Assembly (NCBI GenBank): GCA_025453925.1
Contig: JALOPK010000021.1
Coordinates: 1-31,410, forward strand
Length of the DNA stretch: 31,410 nt
Source of the DNA: Candidatus Eiseniibacteriota bacterium
GTDB taxonomy: Bacteria > JAFGKV01
Direction of reading: 5' to 3'
Shown here: positions 16,495-24,029 of the stretch, in pieces
How the letters are laid out: every line of letters begins with the position of its first letter
Numbering within the stretch: position 1 is the first letter of the stretch
Made by a program: the position numbers and the translations under genes
Notes under the pieces: generated by a model
Told to the model about the DNA's origin: nothing
Databases searched by the model: none
What the model saw: only the letters and a program-made list of their open reading frames with translations

Positions 16495-17802
16495 ATGCTT
16501 GATCTACGGCGTTTACGACAGGAACCCGAACGGATTCGCGCGGCCCTCCAGGCAAAGGGTAGTATCGCATCGCTTGAACGGGTTCTCGAGCTGGACGCGA
16601 CGGTTCGCAAGGCCACGTTCGACACCGACAACCTGCGGGCCGAGAAGAACGCCCTCACGGAGAAACTGGCCCATGGTGGGTTGGCCGGGGAGGGCGCCGC
16701 GGGCCTCCGCCAGTCAGTGAAAGATCTCAACGGGCGTCTGAAGACTGCCGAGGAGACGCTTCGATCCGAGAAGGAGGAACTCGACCGGCTCGTACTCTGG
16801 CTCCCCAATATCCCCCATGAATCTGTCCCCCTCGGCGGCGGCCCTGAGGGGAATGTCGTCGTCAGGACCTGGGGTGAACAGCCGTCCTTCGCGTTCACTC
16901 CAGCCCCCCATTGGGATCTCGGGGCGGCGATGGGGATTCTGGATCCCCGCCGCGCAGCCCGGATCTCCGGGAGCAATTTCCCGCTTTTCTCCGGTGATGG
17001 CGCGTTGCTGGTCCGTGGACTGATCACTTTCATGCTCGATCTTCATACGACGGAACACGGGTACAGAGAGCACTGGGTTCCTTATCTGGTGAACCGTGAT
17101 GCCATGACGGGGACAGGACAACTCCCGAAGATGGAAGAGGATATGTACGTCAGCGCAGATCCCGAGCTCTTCCTCATCCCGACCGGGGAGGTGCCGCTGA
17201 CCAATCTCTGGCGCGAGGAGATCATCCCTGAGGAACGTCTTCCGGTGCGCATGGTCGGCTACACCCCGTGCTTCAGGAAAGAAGCGGGCGCCTATGGCAA
17301 GGAGACCCGAGGACTCAATCGCGTCCACCAGTTCGACAAAGTGGAGCTGGTCAAATTGGTGGAGCCTCACCAGTCATATGATGAGCTCGAGAGCCTGGTG
17401 GCGGACGCAGAAGAGGTTCTGCAACGCCTCGAGCTTCCCTATCGTGTCGTCAGCCTGTGCACGGGAGACCTGAGTTTCTCGGCCGCCAAATGCTACGACC
17501 TGGAGGTCTGGGCCGCGGGCCAGCAGCGGTGGCTGGAGGTTTCGTCGTGCAGCAATTTCGAGGACTTTCAGGCCAGGAGGATGGGAATCCGTTACCGGCC
17601 GCGCGCGGGGGGAAAGCCGCAACTCGTGCACACCCTGAACGGGTCGGGCCTGGCGCTCCCCCGGATCATCGCCGCTTTGATCGAGAACGGGCAAACGGCC
17701 GAAGGGATGGTACAGCTTCCTGAGCCGCTCTGGCCGTATCTGCGGGGCCGCCGCTCGTTGGGTCCGCAGGGTGAGAATCAGGGCTCAACGACGGAGGGTT
17801 GA
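16495..17802 (+). CDS. serS: Serine--tRNA ligase
   Basis: 435 residues, the normal SerRS length. An N-terminal coiled-coil arm (about 30-100) is followed by the class II catalytic core: IPTGEVPLTN (usually TAEVPLTN, here with Gly), the motif 2 region FRKEAGAYGKETRGLNRVHQF, the SSCSNFEDFQARR loop, and motif 3 NGSGLALPR near the end. It charges tRNA-Ser (and tRNA-Sec) with serine. GAGGAG lies five bases before ATG 16495. It is placed between a lipoprotein gene and the porY-like kinase gene. Confidence 0.97.
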   Translation: MLDLRRLRQEPERIRAALQAKGSIASLERVLELDATVRKATFDTDNLRAEKNALTEKLAHGGLAGEGAAGLRQSVKDLNGRLKTAEETLRSEKEELDRLVLWLPNIPHESVPLGGGPEGNVVVRTWGEQPSFAFTPAPHWDLGAAMGILDPRRAARISGSNFPLFSGDGALLVRGLITFMLDLHTTEHGYREHWVPYLVNRDAMTGTGQLPKMEEDMYVSADPELFLIPTGEVPLTNLWREEIIPEERLPVRMVGYTPCFRKEAGAYGKETRGLNRVHQFDKVELVKLVEPHQSYDELESLVADAEEVLQRLELPYRVVSLCTGDLSFSAAKCYDLEVWAAGQQRWLEVSSCSNFEDFQARRMGIRYRPRAGGKPQLVHTLNGSGLALPRIIAALIENGQTAEGMVQLPEPLWPYLRGRRSLGPQGENQGSTTEG

Positions 17803-17895
17803 ACCCATCGGTCCCGAGGCAGGCGCGCGCACGGCATCACGAGCCCATTCCCCCGGAGGCGCACTACGGCCTACCTCCGCGGTGGACCGGAGAGG

Positions 17896-19111
17896 ATGAG
17901 AATGCCGCGCCGCGGGTCTTCGCCACGCCGCGAGCCTTCATGGCTCTGGCCTTCGAGCCTTCTGCGGGGCTATCTGGTGGGAGGTTCGCTTCTGCTGGCC
18001 TTCGCCTTTCTGGTCTACACGCAGTCGGTCGTCAATCGGATGGAGCGCCAAGGCGTTGCCCTGATCAGAATGCTGAGAAGCATCCTGGAGACCGAGGCGG
18101 CCGACACGACCGACGCGGTCTCTTCCCGGTTGGAGCCGCTCTTTGGCGAGATCCGAACCACCCTTCATGCAAGCCTTCCCGTCGTCGTGACCGATGTGGA
18201 GGATACCGTGCTCTTCGCCGCAGGCCTCCCGGCAGTGGTGGGCCGCACCTTGAGCGACCAGCCCGAACCCGTGCGCGTGGCGGTCTGGAACATGGACCGA
18301 GCCCGCAGCCGGCTCCCGTTGCGACTTGAGCCGGATGGCGAGACCTTGGGGTACATCCATTGGGGTGAACACCGCGTCATCAGGGAACTCAGGTGGATTC
18401 CTCCGCTGGAAATCGTCATCGTGGGGGTGTTCGTGCTGTTGGGACTGCTCGGGCTTCGCCGCCTCAAGGCGGCGGAACAGAGGTCCCTCTGGTATGGGAT
18501 GTCGCGGGAGGCGGCCCATCAGATGGGTACGCCGATTTCATCCCTGATGGGGTGGGTCGACCTTCTCAGATCCCGAGACGCGGCGGCCGGGGTTCCTCCG
18601 CTTGAAATCGAGCGGGTGGCCGCCGAGATGAGCCGTGACGTGGAGCGTCTGTCCAAGATAGCCCGACGATTCGAACGCGTCGGGCAGCTGACGAGCCTGG
18701 AGATCATGGATGTGCGCCCGATCATCGAGGAGACGGCACACTACTTCCGCGCCAGGGTCCCACAGAAGGACCCCGGCATACGCATCTGCGAGGAGTATGG
18801 CAAGTTGTTGCCGGTAAAAGCCAACAGGGAATTGCTGACGTGGGTCCTGGAGAACCTCATTCGGAACAGCCTGGAAGCGCCGCATCCAGGTTGAGGACAC
18901 GGGACGGGGCATGACGGGACGGGTTCGGAGCAGGGTGTTCCGGCCGGGGTTCTCCACCAAGGAACGGGGCTGGGGTCTCGGGCTCGCCATGGCCAAGCGG
19001 ATCATCGAGGAGGGGCATGGAGGAAGACTCCGGATCGTCCGCAGTCATCCCGGCCGAGGCACAGTCATGGAGATCGCACTCCCAGGATACGAACGAGGGC
19101 AAAGGGAATGA
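17896..19111 (+). pseudogene. PorY-like sensor histidine kinase, frame broken in the ATP-binding domain
   Basis: The first frame (ATG 17896, or 17902 with better spacing to AGAGG) encodes 332 residues: TM helices at about 22-42 and 171-187 around a periplasmic sensor region, then the dimerisation/phosphoacceptor box EAAHQMGTPISSL with His208, then the N-box NLIRNSLEA, ending at TGA 18892-18894. The conserved remainder (VEDTGRGM, then the G-box KERGWGLGLAMAKRI and the final strands) continues in another frame, from about 18886 to the stop at 19111. About 20 residues that normally link the N-box to the DTGxG box are missing, so this is a deletion plus frame change rather than a simple slip. The second frame ends with an ATGA overlap onto porX. 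It is either a true pseudogene or a sequencing/assembly deletion. Confidence 0.82.
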
Positions 19112-20670
19112 CAACGCCGCGCGCATACAGGGTACTGTGGGTGGACGACGAAATCGACATGCTCAGACCCCATCTCATCTTCCTTGAACAGAAGGGCTAC
19201 ATCGTCCGGTCGGCGACCAATGGAGACGATGCGATTCACTACGTTCAGCGGGAGTCGTTCGATCTGGTGCTGCTCGATAAGATCATGGCGGGACGAGACG
19301 GGCTCAGCACGCTGGAGGAGATCAAGACGGTCAATTCGAGCTTGCCAGTCATCATGATCACCAAGAGTGAAGACGATGTCGTCATGGATCAGGCAATCGC
19401 CAAGCGCATCGACGATTTTCTCATCAAGCCCCTCAACCCGATGCAGGTGTATGGGGCCTGTCGTCGCATCCTCGAGCGTGCCCGCATCAGGGAGACCACC
19501 ATCGCCGGTGAGTTCGCCAAGGCATTCGGAGAAATGCAGAGCCTTCGTCGGACCGCGGCGGCGCCCAACGACTGGATACGACTGGCGGTGCTTCTGGCCG
19601 AATGGGATCTCCGGCTCGACGGGAGCACCGATGAGGCGATGAAGCAGGCTCAACGGGAGCATCGCCGCGAGTGCAACCTGGAATTCTGCAACTACGTCGC
19701 CGACCATTATGCCAACTGGACCCGGGGCAGGGACGCTCCCGTCTTTTCCGTTGATCTCGTCCGTCAGTTCGTCGCGCCCCACCTCAAGGCGGGCCGGCGT
19801 GTCGTCCTTGTCATCATCGATGGGTTGAGGCTTGACCAGTGGATGGCCGTCGAGCCCCTCCTCCGGCCCTTCTACAACATCAAGCGGCACGACTACTACT
19901 CGGTGCTGCCCACCGCCACGCCCTACGCCCGGAACGGCATCTTCTCGGGCCTGTTCCCCGCCGAGATCGCCGAGCAGTACCCTGCCTTCTGGCCCGATGC
20001 CTCGGCTGATGAGAGCTCGAGAAACCGTTTCGAGCGCGAGCTGCTGGGGGAACTCCTCCGGAGACTCGGCATCAAGCTGCGGCAGGAGCCTCACTACCAG
20101 AAGGTGTTCACGGCCCAGGAAGCCGAGGTCGTGCGCAGATCAGCGAGGCAGATCCTCGGGCGCGAACTCTCGACGCTGGTGTACAGCTTCGTCGACATCC
20201 TCACCCACGGGCGATCCCAGTCGGAGATCCTCAAGGAGATCGTTCCTGACGAGACCGCATTCAGGAGTCTGACTCGGTCGTGGTTCAGCCACTCGGCTCT
20301 GTTCGAGTTCCTGAAGGATCTTTCCGAGAAGGATAACCTCGTGGTGGTGACATCGGACCATGGGTCCATCCTTTGCCTGCGTTCCACAAAGGTCTTCGGC
20401 AACAAGGACACGTCCACCAATGTTCGGTACAAGTACGGCCGGAACCTCGGCTGCAACGATCGCCAGGCGGTGCATGTCACGCATCCGCGGGAGTATCGTC
20501 TCCCCACCGACAACCTTGTGACAGACTACCTCATTGCCAGGGAAGACTACTACTTCGTGTATCCGACTCGTTTTCGAGAGTTCGAGCGGCAGTACTTCGG
20601 TGGTTTCCAGCACGGCGGCATATCGCTGGAGGAGATGATCGTCCCCCTCGCAGTGATGGAATCCCGGTGA
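19108..20670 (+). CDS. porX: PorX-type response regulator with PglZ alkaline-phosphatase-like domain
   Basis: 520 residues. The receiver domain (1-120) has Asp13/Asp14, phosphoacceptor Asp57, Thr85 and Lys107. A helical linker leads to a PglZ/alkaline phosphatase-superfamily domain: metal ligand Asp238 (IIDGL), nucleophile-position Thr271 in TATPYARNGIFSG, SDHG near 415 and a late HGG. In Bacteroidota PorX pairs with the kinase PorY and controls the type IX secretion system; its PglZ domain is a zinc phosphodiesterase acting on small oligonucleotides. Homologues also occur outside Bacteroidota, where their targets are less clear. The start overlaps the kinase remnant by ATGA and the end overlaps rimI by GTGA, indicating tight coupling. 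Confidence 0.9.
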   Translation: MTTPRAYRVLWVDDEIDMLRPHLIFLEQKGYIVRSATNGDDAIHYVQRESFDLVLLDKIMAGRDGLSTLEEIKTVNSSLPVIMITKSEDDVVMDQAIAKRIDDFLIKPLNPMQVYGACRRILERARIRETTIAGEFAKAFGEMQSLRRTAAAPNDWIRLAVLLAEWDLRLDGSTDEAMKQAQREHRRECNLEFCNYVADHYANWTRGRDAPVFSVDLVRQFVAPHLKAGRRVVLVIIDGLRLDQWMAVEPLLRPFYNIKRHDYYSVLPTATPYARNGIFSGLFPAEIAEQYPAFWPDASADESSRNRFERELLGELLRRLGIKLRQEPHYQKVFTAQEAEVVRRSARQILGRELSTLVYSFVDILTHGRSQSEILKEIVPDETAFRSLTRSWFSHSALFEFLKDLSEKDNLVVVTSDHGSILCLRSTKVFGNKDTSTNVRYKYGRNLGCNDRQAVHVTHPREYRLPTDNLVTDYLIAREDYYFVYPTRFREFERQYFGGFQHGGISLEEMIVPLAVMESR

Positions 20671-21182
20671 CGAAGCCGCAGGGGGTCATCCGGCCGGCCA
20701 CGGCCTGCGACGTGCAGCGCATCCATGAGGTGGAGCGAGCGTGCTTCTCCGACCCGTGGAGCACCGGCCTTTTCGCGGGCCTCCTCGCGGGAGAGGAAAG
20801 CGGGATGGCCCGTGTTTTCGTAGCAGACGTCGAGGGCCGTGTTCTCGGTTTCATTGTCGCCGAGCGCGCCGACCCCGAGGTCCACATCACGAACGTCGCG
20901 GTGCACGAGGAGTGTCGTCGGACAGGGATCGCCCGGCGGCTCCTGGATGCCGCGCTGAGCTGGGCCCGCAGCCTGGGGCTGGAAGAGGCGTGGCTGGAGG
21001 TGCGGGAGAGCAATGCCGCCGCCCGAGGCCTCTATCGCGAGTTCGGGTTCGTGGTGGCGAACCGGCGTCGGGCCTACTACCGCCACCCCACGGAGGATGC
21101 GCTGGTCATGGTGCTGGTGCTTCATCGCGGCGCGACGTTGCCCGAGCCGCTGGTCGCTGCTTCATTGGCAGGAGGTGCATGA
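20667..21182 (+). CDS. rimI: Ribosomal protein S18-alanine N-acetyltransferase (RimI-like)
   Basis: 171 residues, a single GNAT domain. The acetyl-CoA loop is ECRRTGIARRLL (R-x-x-G-x-A form) near residue 92. E-V-H-I-T-N-V-A-V precedes it, and the S-N-A-A-A-R-G-L-Y-R-E-F-G-F segment is characteristic of RimI. It acetylates the N-terminal Ala of S18 in the classic case. The start is GTG 20667, overlapping the porX stop by four bases. The extra 20 residues at the C-terminus are not part of the GNAT fold. Confidence 0.88.
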   Translation: MTKPQGVIRPATACDVQRIHEVERACFSDPWSTGLFAGLLAGEESGMARVFVADVEGRVLGFIVAERADPEVHITNVAVHEECRRTGIARRLLDAALSWARSLGLEEAWLEVRESNAAARGLYREFGFVVANRRRAYYRHPTEDALVMVLVLHRGATLPEPLVAASLAGGA

Positions 21183-21229
21183 GGAGCCCCCGGACGCTGT
21201 CTGTCAAGGGAGATGCATCGGAATCGGCC

Positions 21230-21259
21230 TTGACCCAGGCGGTGCCGCGGGAGTATGCT
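21230..21259 (+). promoter_or_regulatory. Sigma70-like promoter of accD
   Basis: TTGACC (21230-21235), an 18-base spacer and TATGCT (21254-21259). It lies in the 235-base gap between rimI and accD, leaving a leader of about 150 bases. It overlaps a 42-codon frame (21179-21307) that is probably not a gene. Confidence 0.5.
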
Positions 21260-21417
21260 GTTTTCCAGAAGGGGGCCGTGGGTGAGGGCGACCATCCCAC
21301 GGCGTGATCCATCCGGATTCAGGCCAGTGAGCTGTCTCTGGAGCGCGCGTGACGGCGTGCACCCGGCCGCGCACGTGTTGACGGCGAGGATGCAGGTTGG
21401 GAGGGAAGTGACGACTC

Positions 21418-22320
21418 ATGAGTGAGCCATGGTACAAACGTATCACGAGGGGACCCGCAACTCAGAAGAAGCGTGACATCCCGGAGGGTCTCTGGGTGAA
21501 GTGCTCCGACTGCGGTGAGATCCACTACGAGGGTCAGTTGCGGCGGGCGTCGTGGGTATGCAGGAAATGCTCCTTCCACTTCAAGATCCCTGCCCGGGAT
21601 TACTTCGATCTCCTTCTGGACCCGGGTTCATTCCAAGAGTTGTACGCCGATGTGGGCCCGGTCGACTTCCTTGGATTCCGCGACACGAGGTCATACAGCG
21701 ACCGGCTGAAGGCGACCCAGAAGAAGACCGGACTCACCGACGCTGCAATCGTGGGCAGCGCGGCCATCGAGGGGATGCCGGTGGCGATCGGTGCTTTGGA
21801 GTTCGGCTTCATGGGGGGCAGCATGGGAAGTGTGGTGGGAGAGAAGATTGCACGAATTCTCGACTTCGGCCGCCTGCGCGGGTGGCCCGCAGTGACCATC
21901 ACCGCCACGGGCGGCGCTCGGATGCAGGAAGGAATACTCTCGCTCATGCAAATGGCGAAGACGGCCGGCGCCGTGGCGCGAATGAACCGGGACGGCGTCC
22001 CCTTCATCTCCATTCTCACCAATCCTTCGACCGCGGGCGTCCTGGCATCCTACGCCAGTCTCGGTGATGTCATCATCGCCGAACCAAAGGCGTTGCTTGG
22101 GTTCGCCGGGCCGCGGGTCATCCAGCGCACCATCCGCCAGGAACTGCCCCCCGGTTTTCAGAGCTCGGAGTTCTTCCTCGGCCACGGGATGGTGGATATC
22201 GTCGCGCCTCGCCACGAACTTCGATCGGTGCTCGGACGGCTGCTGCGCTTCTTCGGGGCCGCTCGCCCCTCAACGGAGCCCGCCGGACAGGACGGGGTTA
22301 TCGCGCAACCGGCGGAATAG
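21418..22320 (+). CDS. accD: Acetyl-CoA carboxylase carboxyltransferase subunit beta
   Basis: 300 residues, the normal AccD length. The N-terminal zinc ribbon has Cys29, Cys32, Cys48 and Cys51. The crotonase-fold core shows the ATGGARMQEGI and S-L-M-Q-M-A-K segments and the T-N-P-S-T-A-G-V segment that bind the CoA substrate. It transfers the carboxyl group from biotin to acetyl-CoA, the first step of fatty acid synthesis, with AccA. GAGGGAAG lies upstream of ATG 21418. accA is not in the window. Confidence 0.96.
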   Translation: MSEPWYKRITRGPATQKKRDIPEGLWVKCSDCGEIHYEGQLRRASWVCRKCSFHFKIPARDYFDLLLDPGSFQELYADVGPVDFLGFRDTRSYSDRLKATQKKTGLTDAAIVGSAAIEGMPVAIGALEFGFMGGSMGSVVGEKIARILDFGRLRGWPAVTITATGGARMQEGILSLMQMAKTAGAVARMNRDGVPFISILTNPSTAGVLASYASLGDVIIAEPKALLGFAGPRVIQRTIRQELPPGFQSSEFFLGHGMVDIVAPRHELRSVLGRLLRFFGAARPSTEPAGQDGVIAQPAE

Positions 22321-22343
22321 CCGGGGCAACGGGGAGTCACGTC

Positions 22344-22991
22344 GTGCGCCTTCTGGACCGGCTGCTGCCCGGCACGCCCATCCCCCAACAGCGGATTGCC
22401 AACGCCCCGGTTGACGGGGCGCTGGTGCGTGAGTCGCTCTCCCGACACGGGCGCTTCACTCTGACTGCCCGTGGGGGCAGCATGAACCCCGCCGTCCCCG
22501 ACGGTTCAGTGGTCGTGGTAGAACCGGCAGCGTTCAGCCTTGCCCGCTATGGCGAGATCGTGATGGCCACCTACGGCGGCACATGGCACGTCATCCATCG
22601 CATCGTGGGTCGCGATCGACGCGCCGGCATGCTCCTGACCAAGGGAGACAGTCTCGACGGTCTCGATCCGCCGGTCGACGAAGCCATGTTCCTCGGCCGT
22701 GTCGCAGGCTACTCACGAGGAGCGAGGAGAGTGGCGTTGGACAAGGGTCTGATGCGGCGGGCGGGACCTTTGCTGGCCACGCTCTCAATTGGATCGCTCG
22801 CGCTGGTCGCGATCCCGGTCCGGGTTCTCAGAGGCATCCCGTGGGGAACCAGAATCGCCCGCCTTCTGGCCCGGGTCGCCCGGGGGCCTGCGTGGGTCCT
22901 GGCGTGGGTGCTGGTTCGGCTCAGTGCGCGGCCCTGCGGGCCGCGAAGCAGTGGTCGAGGTACAGATCGTAGTGACGATCGCTTGCCCTGA
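22344..22991 (+). CDS. S24/S26 signal-peptidase-like protein, Ser-His type
   Basis: 215 residues from GTG 22344. The catalytic Ser46 sits in GGSMNPAVPDG. The second conserved block has His85 in WHVIHRIV rather than the Lys of bacterial signal peptidase I, and KGDS at 100-103 supplies the Asp. This Ser-His-Asp arrangement is that of ER, archaeal and SipW-type signal peptidases. Hydrophobic stretches follow at about 143-160 and 178-192, so the membrane anchors are at the C-terminal side. The last 24 codons overlap the end of the convergent methyltransferase gene by 71 bases. The substrate is unknown; it is the last gene of the plus-strand run after accD. Confidence 0.75.
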   Translation: MRLLDRLLPGTPIPQQRIANAPVDGALVRESLSRHGRFTLTARGGSMNPAVPDGSVVVVEPAAFSLARYGEIVMATYGGTWHVIHRIVGRDRRAGMLLTKGDSLDGLDPPVDEAMFLGRVAGYSRGARRVALDKGLMRRAGPLLATLSIGSLALVAIPVRVLRGIPWGTRIARLLARVARGPAWVLAWVLVRLSARPCGPRSSGRGTDRSDDRLP

Positions 22992-24027
22992 GAAGCCAGG
23001 GCACCTTCGCTCGCTCCTCGATGACCTCGAATCCGGGGAGATGGTCCAGCACCACTTTCCTCGGATCCCCGGTTCCCGCTTCCAGGTGCTGCGTGACCGC
23101 CGTGGCGTGATCGAGATAGGGCGTTGACATTGCGAGCACGCCGTGGGCGGAGAGGGCACGCACTTTCTCCGCGAGCACCTCGAATGGGTCGTTCACGATG
23201 TCGATGAGGTTGCAGCTTGTGATCACGCCCGCGCTCGCCGAATCCAGGGGGACATCACTTCCCGTGGCGACCACGAACTCGATGTTGCCGACGGAGAAAT
23301 CCGGAAGCGGCTCCGAGTCATAGCTGATCCCCTCGCGGTAGATCCGAAGCGGGGCGGGACCGCACGGCTCGCGCAGGAGCGTCCGCCGGGCAGTGATGAT
23401 CTTCTCGAAACTCAAGTCCACGCCGATCGCCCGCCTGCAGAACCCCGCCAGACGCAGCGTGAGACCACCTACCGAGCACCCCATGTCGAGGCCAAGCTCC
23501 GGACTGCCCGCCCACTTTTCGGCCATGTTGCCCAGCACGCGCACGGGCCCCTGCCGATGGCATGCCCCCAGGAGATCGTCGAGGATGGCGTCTCCCGATG
23601 GCAGCGGGGGGAAGTAGTGAGTGAGGAGATACGTGCCCAGCCACTTGTGCAGCGGGTGGGCAATCCGTTCGTCATACGTCTGAGGCTTTGGGAACAGCTT
23701 GTCCTTCTTGCCCTCCAAGTCGGCCAGCATCCGGTTGTGCAGCCATACTTCAAAAGGCGTGCTCATCCCCCCGATATCGGCGAGGTAGCCCTTGGCGAAC
23801 GGGTAGAATCCGCGGAAGTACCGGAATGGGTTTCGGACCAGAACGGCCACACCAGCAACCACCGGATAGGATGCCCCGCACGATTCGCACCGTACCGCGC
23901 CCTCGCGGAGCTCGCCTCCGGCCTCGCGTGGCGGCGGTTCCGCGGCGATTGCGAGGCGACCCCGGCAGGGACCGGCGTCAGCGTTCCGGCCGACGCACCG
24001 AAGTTGGGAGAGCGCCCAGATCCTCAT
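22921..24027 (-). CDS. SAM-dependent methyltransferase with N-terminal zinc-ribbon-like segment
   Basis: 368 residues. The N-terminus has Cys11, Cys21, Cys47 and Cys50 (CESC followed by A-S-Y-P-V-V-A-G-V), similar to Trm112-like or UbiE-associated zinc ribbons. The Rossmann methyltransferase core has motif I LDMGCSVGGLT at about 180, an acidic strand-2 end IGVDLS near 201, and the C-N-L-I-D-I segment at the motif IV position. The substrate is not apparent. It starts two bases after the stop of the sulfatase-like gene (TAG CC ATG), so translation is probably coupled. Its last 71 bases overlap the convergent signal-peptidase-like gene. Confidence 0.83.
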   Translation of the reverse strand: MRIWALSQLRCVGRNADAGPCRGRLAIAAEPPPREAGGELREGAVRCESCGASYPVVAGVAVLVRNPFRYFRGFYPFAKGYLADIGGMSTPFEVWLHNRMLADLEGKKDKLFPKPQTYDERIAHPLHKWLGTYLLTHYFPPLPSGDAILDDLLGACHRQGPVRVLGNMAEKWAGSPELGLDMGCSVGGLTLRLAGFCRRAIGVDLSFEKIITARRTLLREPCGPAPLRIYREGISYDSEPLPDFSVGNIEFVVATGSDVPLDSASAGVITSCNLIDIVNDPFEVLAEKVRALSAHGVLAMSTPYLDHATAVTQHLEAGTGDPRKVVLDHLPGFEVIEERAKVPWLLRASDRHYDLYLDHCFAARRAAH

Positions 24028-24029
24028 GG

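Noticed and set aside
18880-18900. Programmed frameshift in the kinase gene.
   Set aside because: No slippery heptamer is present, and about 20 conserved-position residues are missing, which a one-base slip cannot restore.
19045-20094. 349-codon minus-strand frame opposite porX.
   Set aside because: Antisense of a clear receiver/PglZ protein; composition typical of a shadow.
21179-21307. 42-codon frame overlapping the rimI stop by ATGA.
   Set aside because: It contains the likely accD promoter, has no recognisable features and is too short to support.
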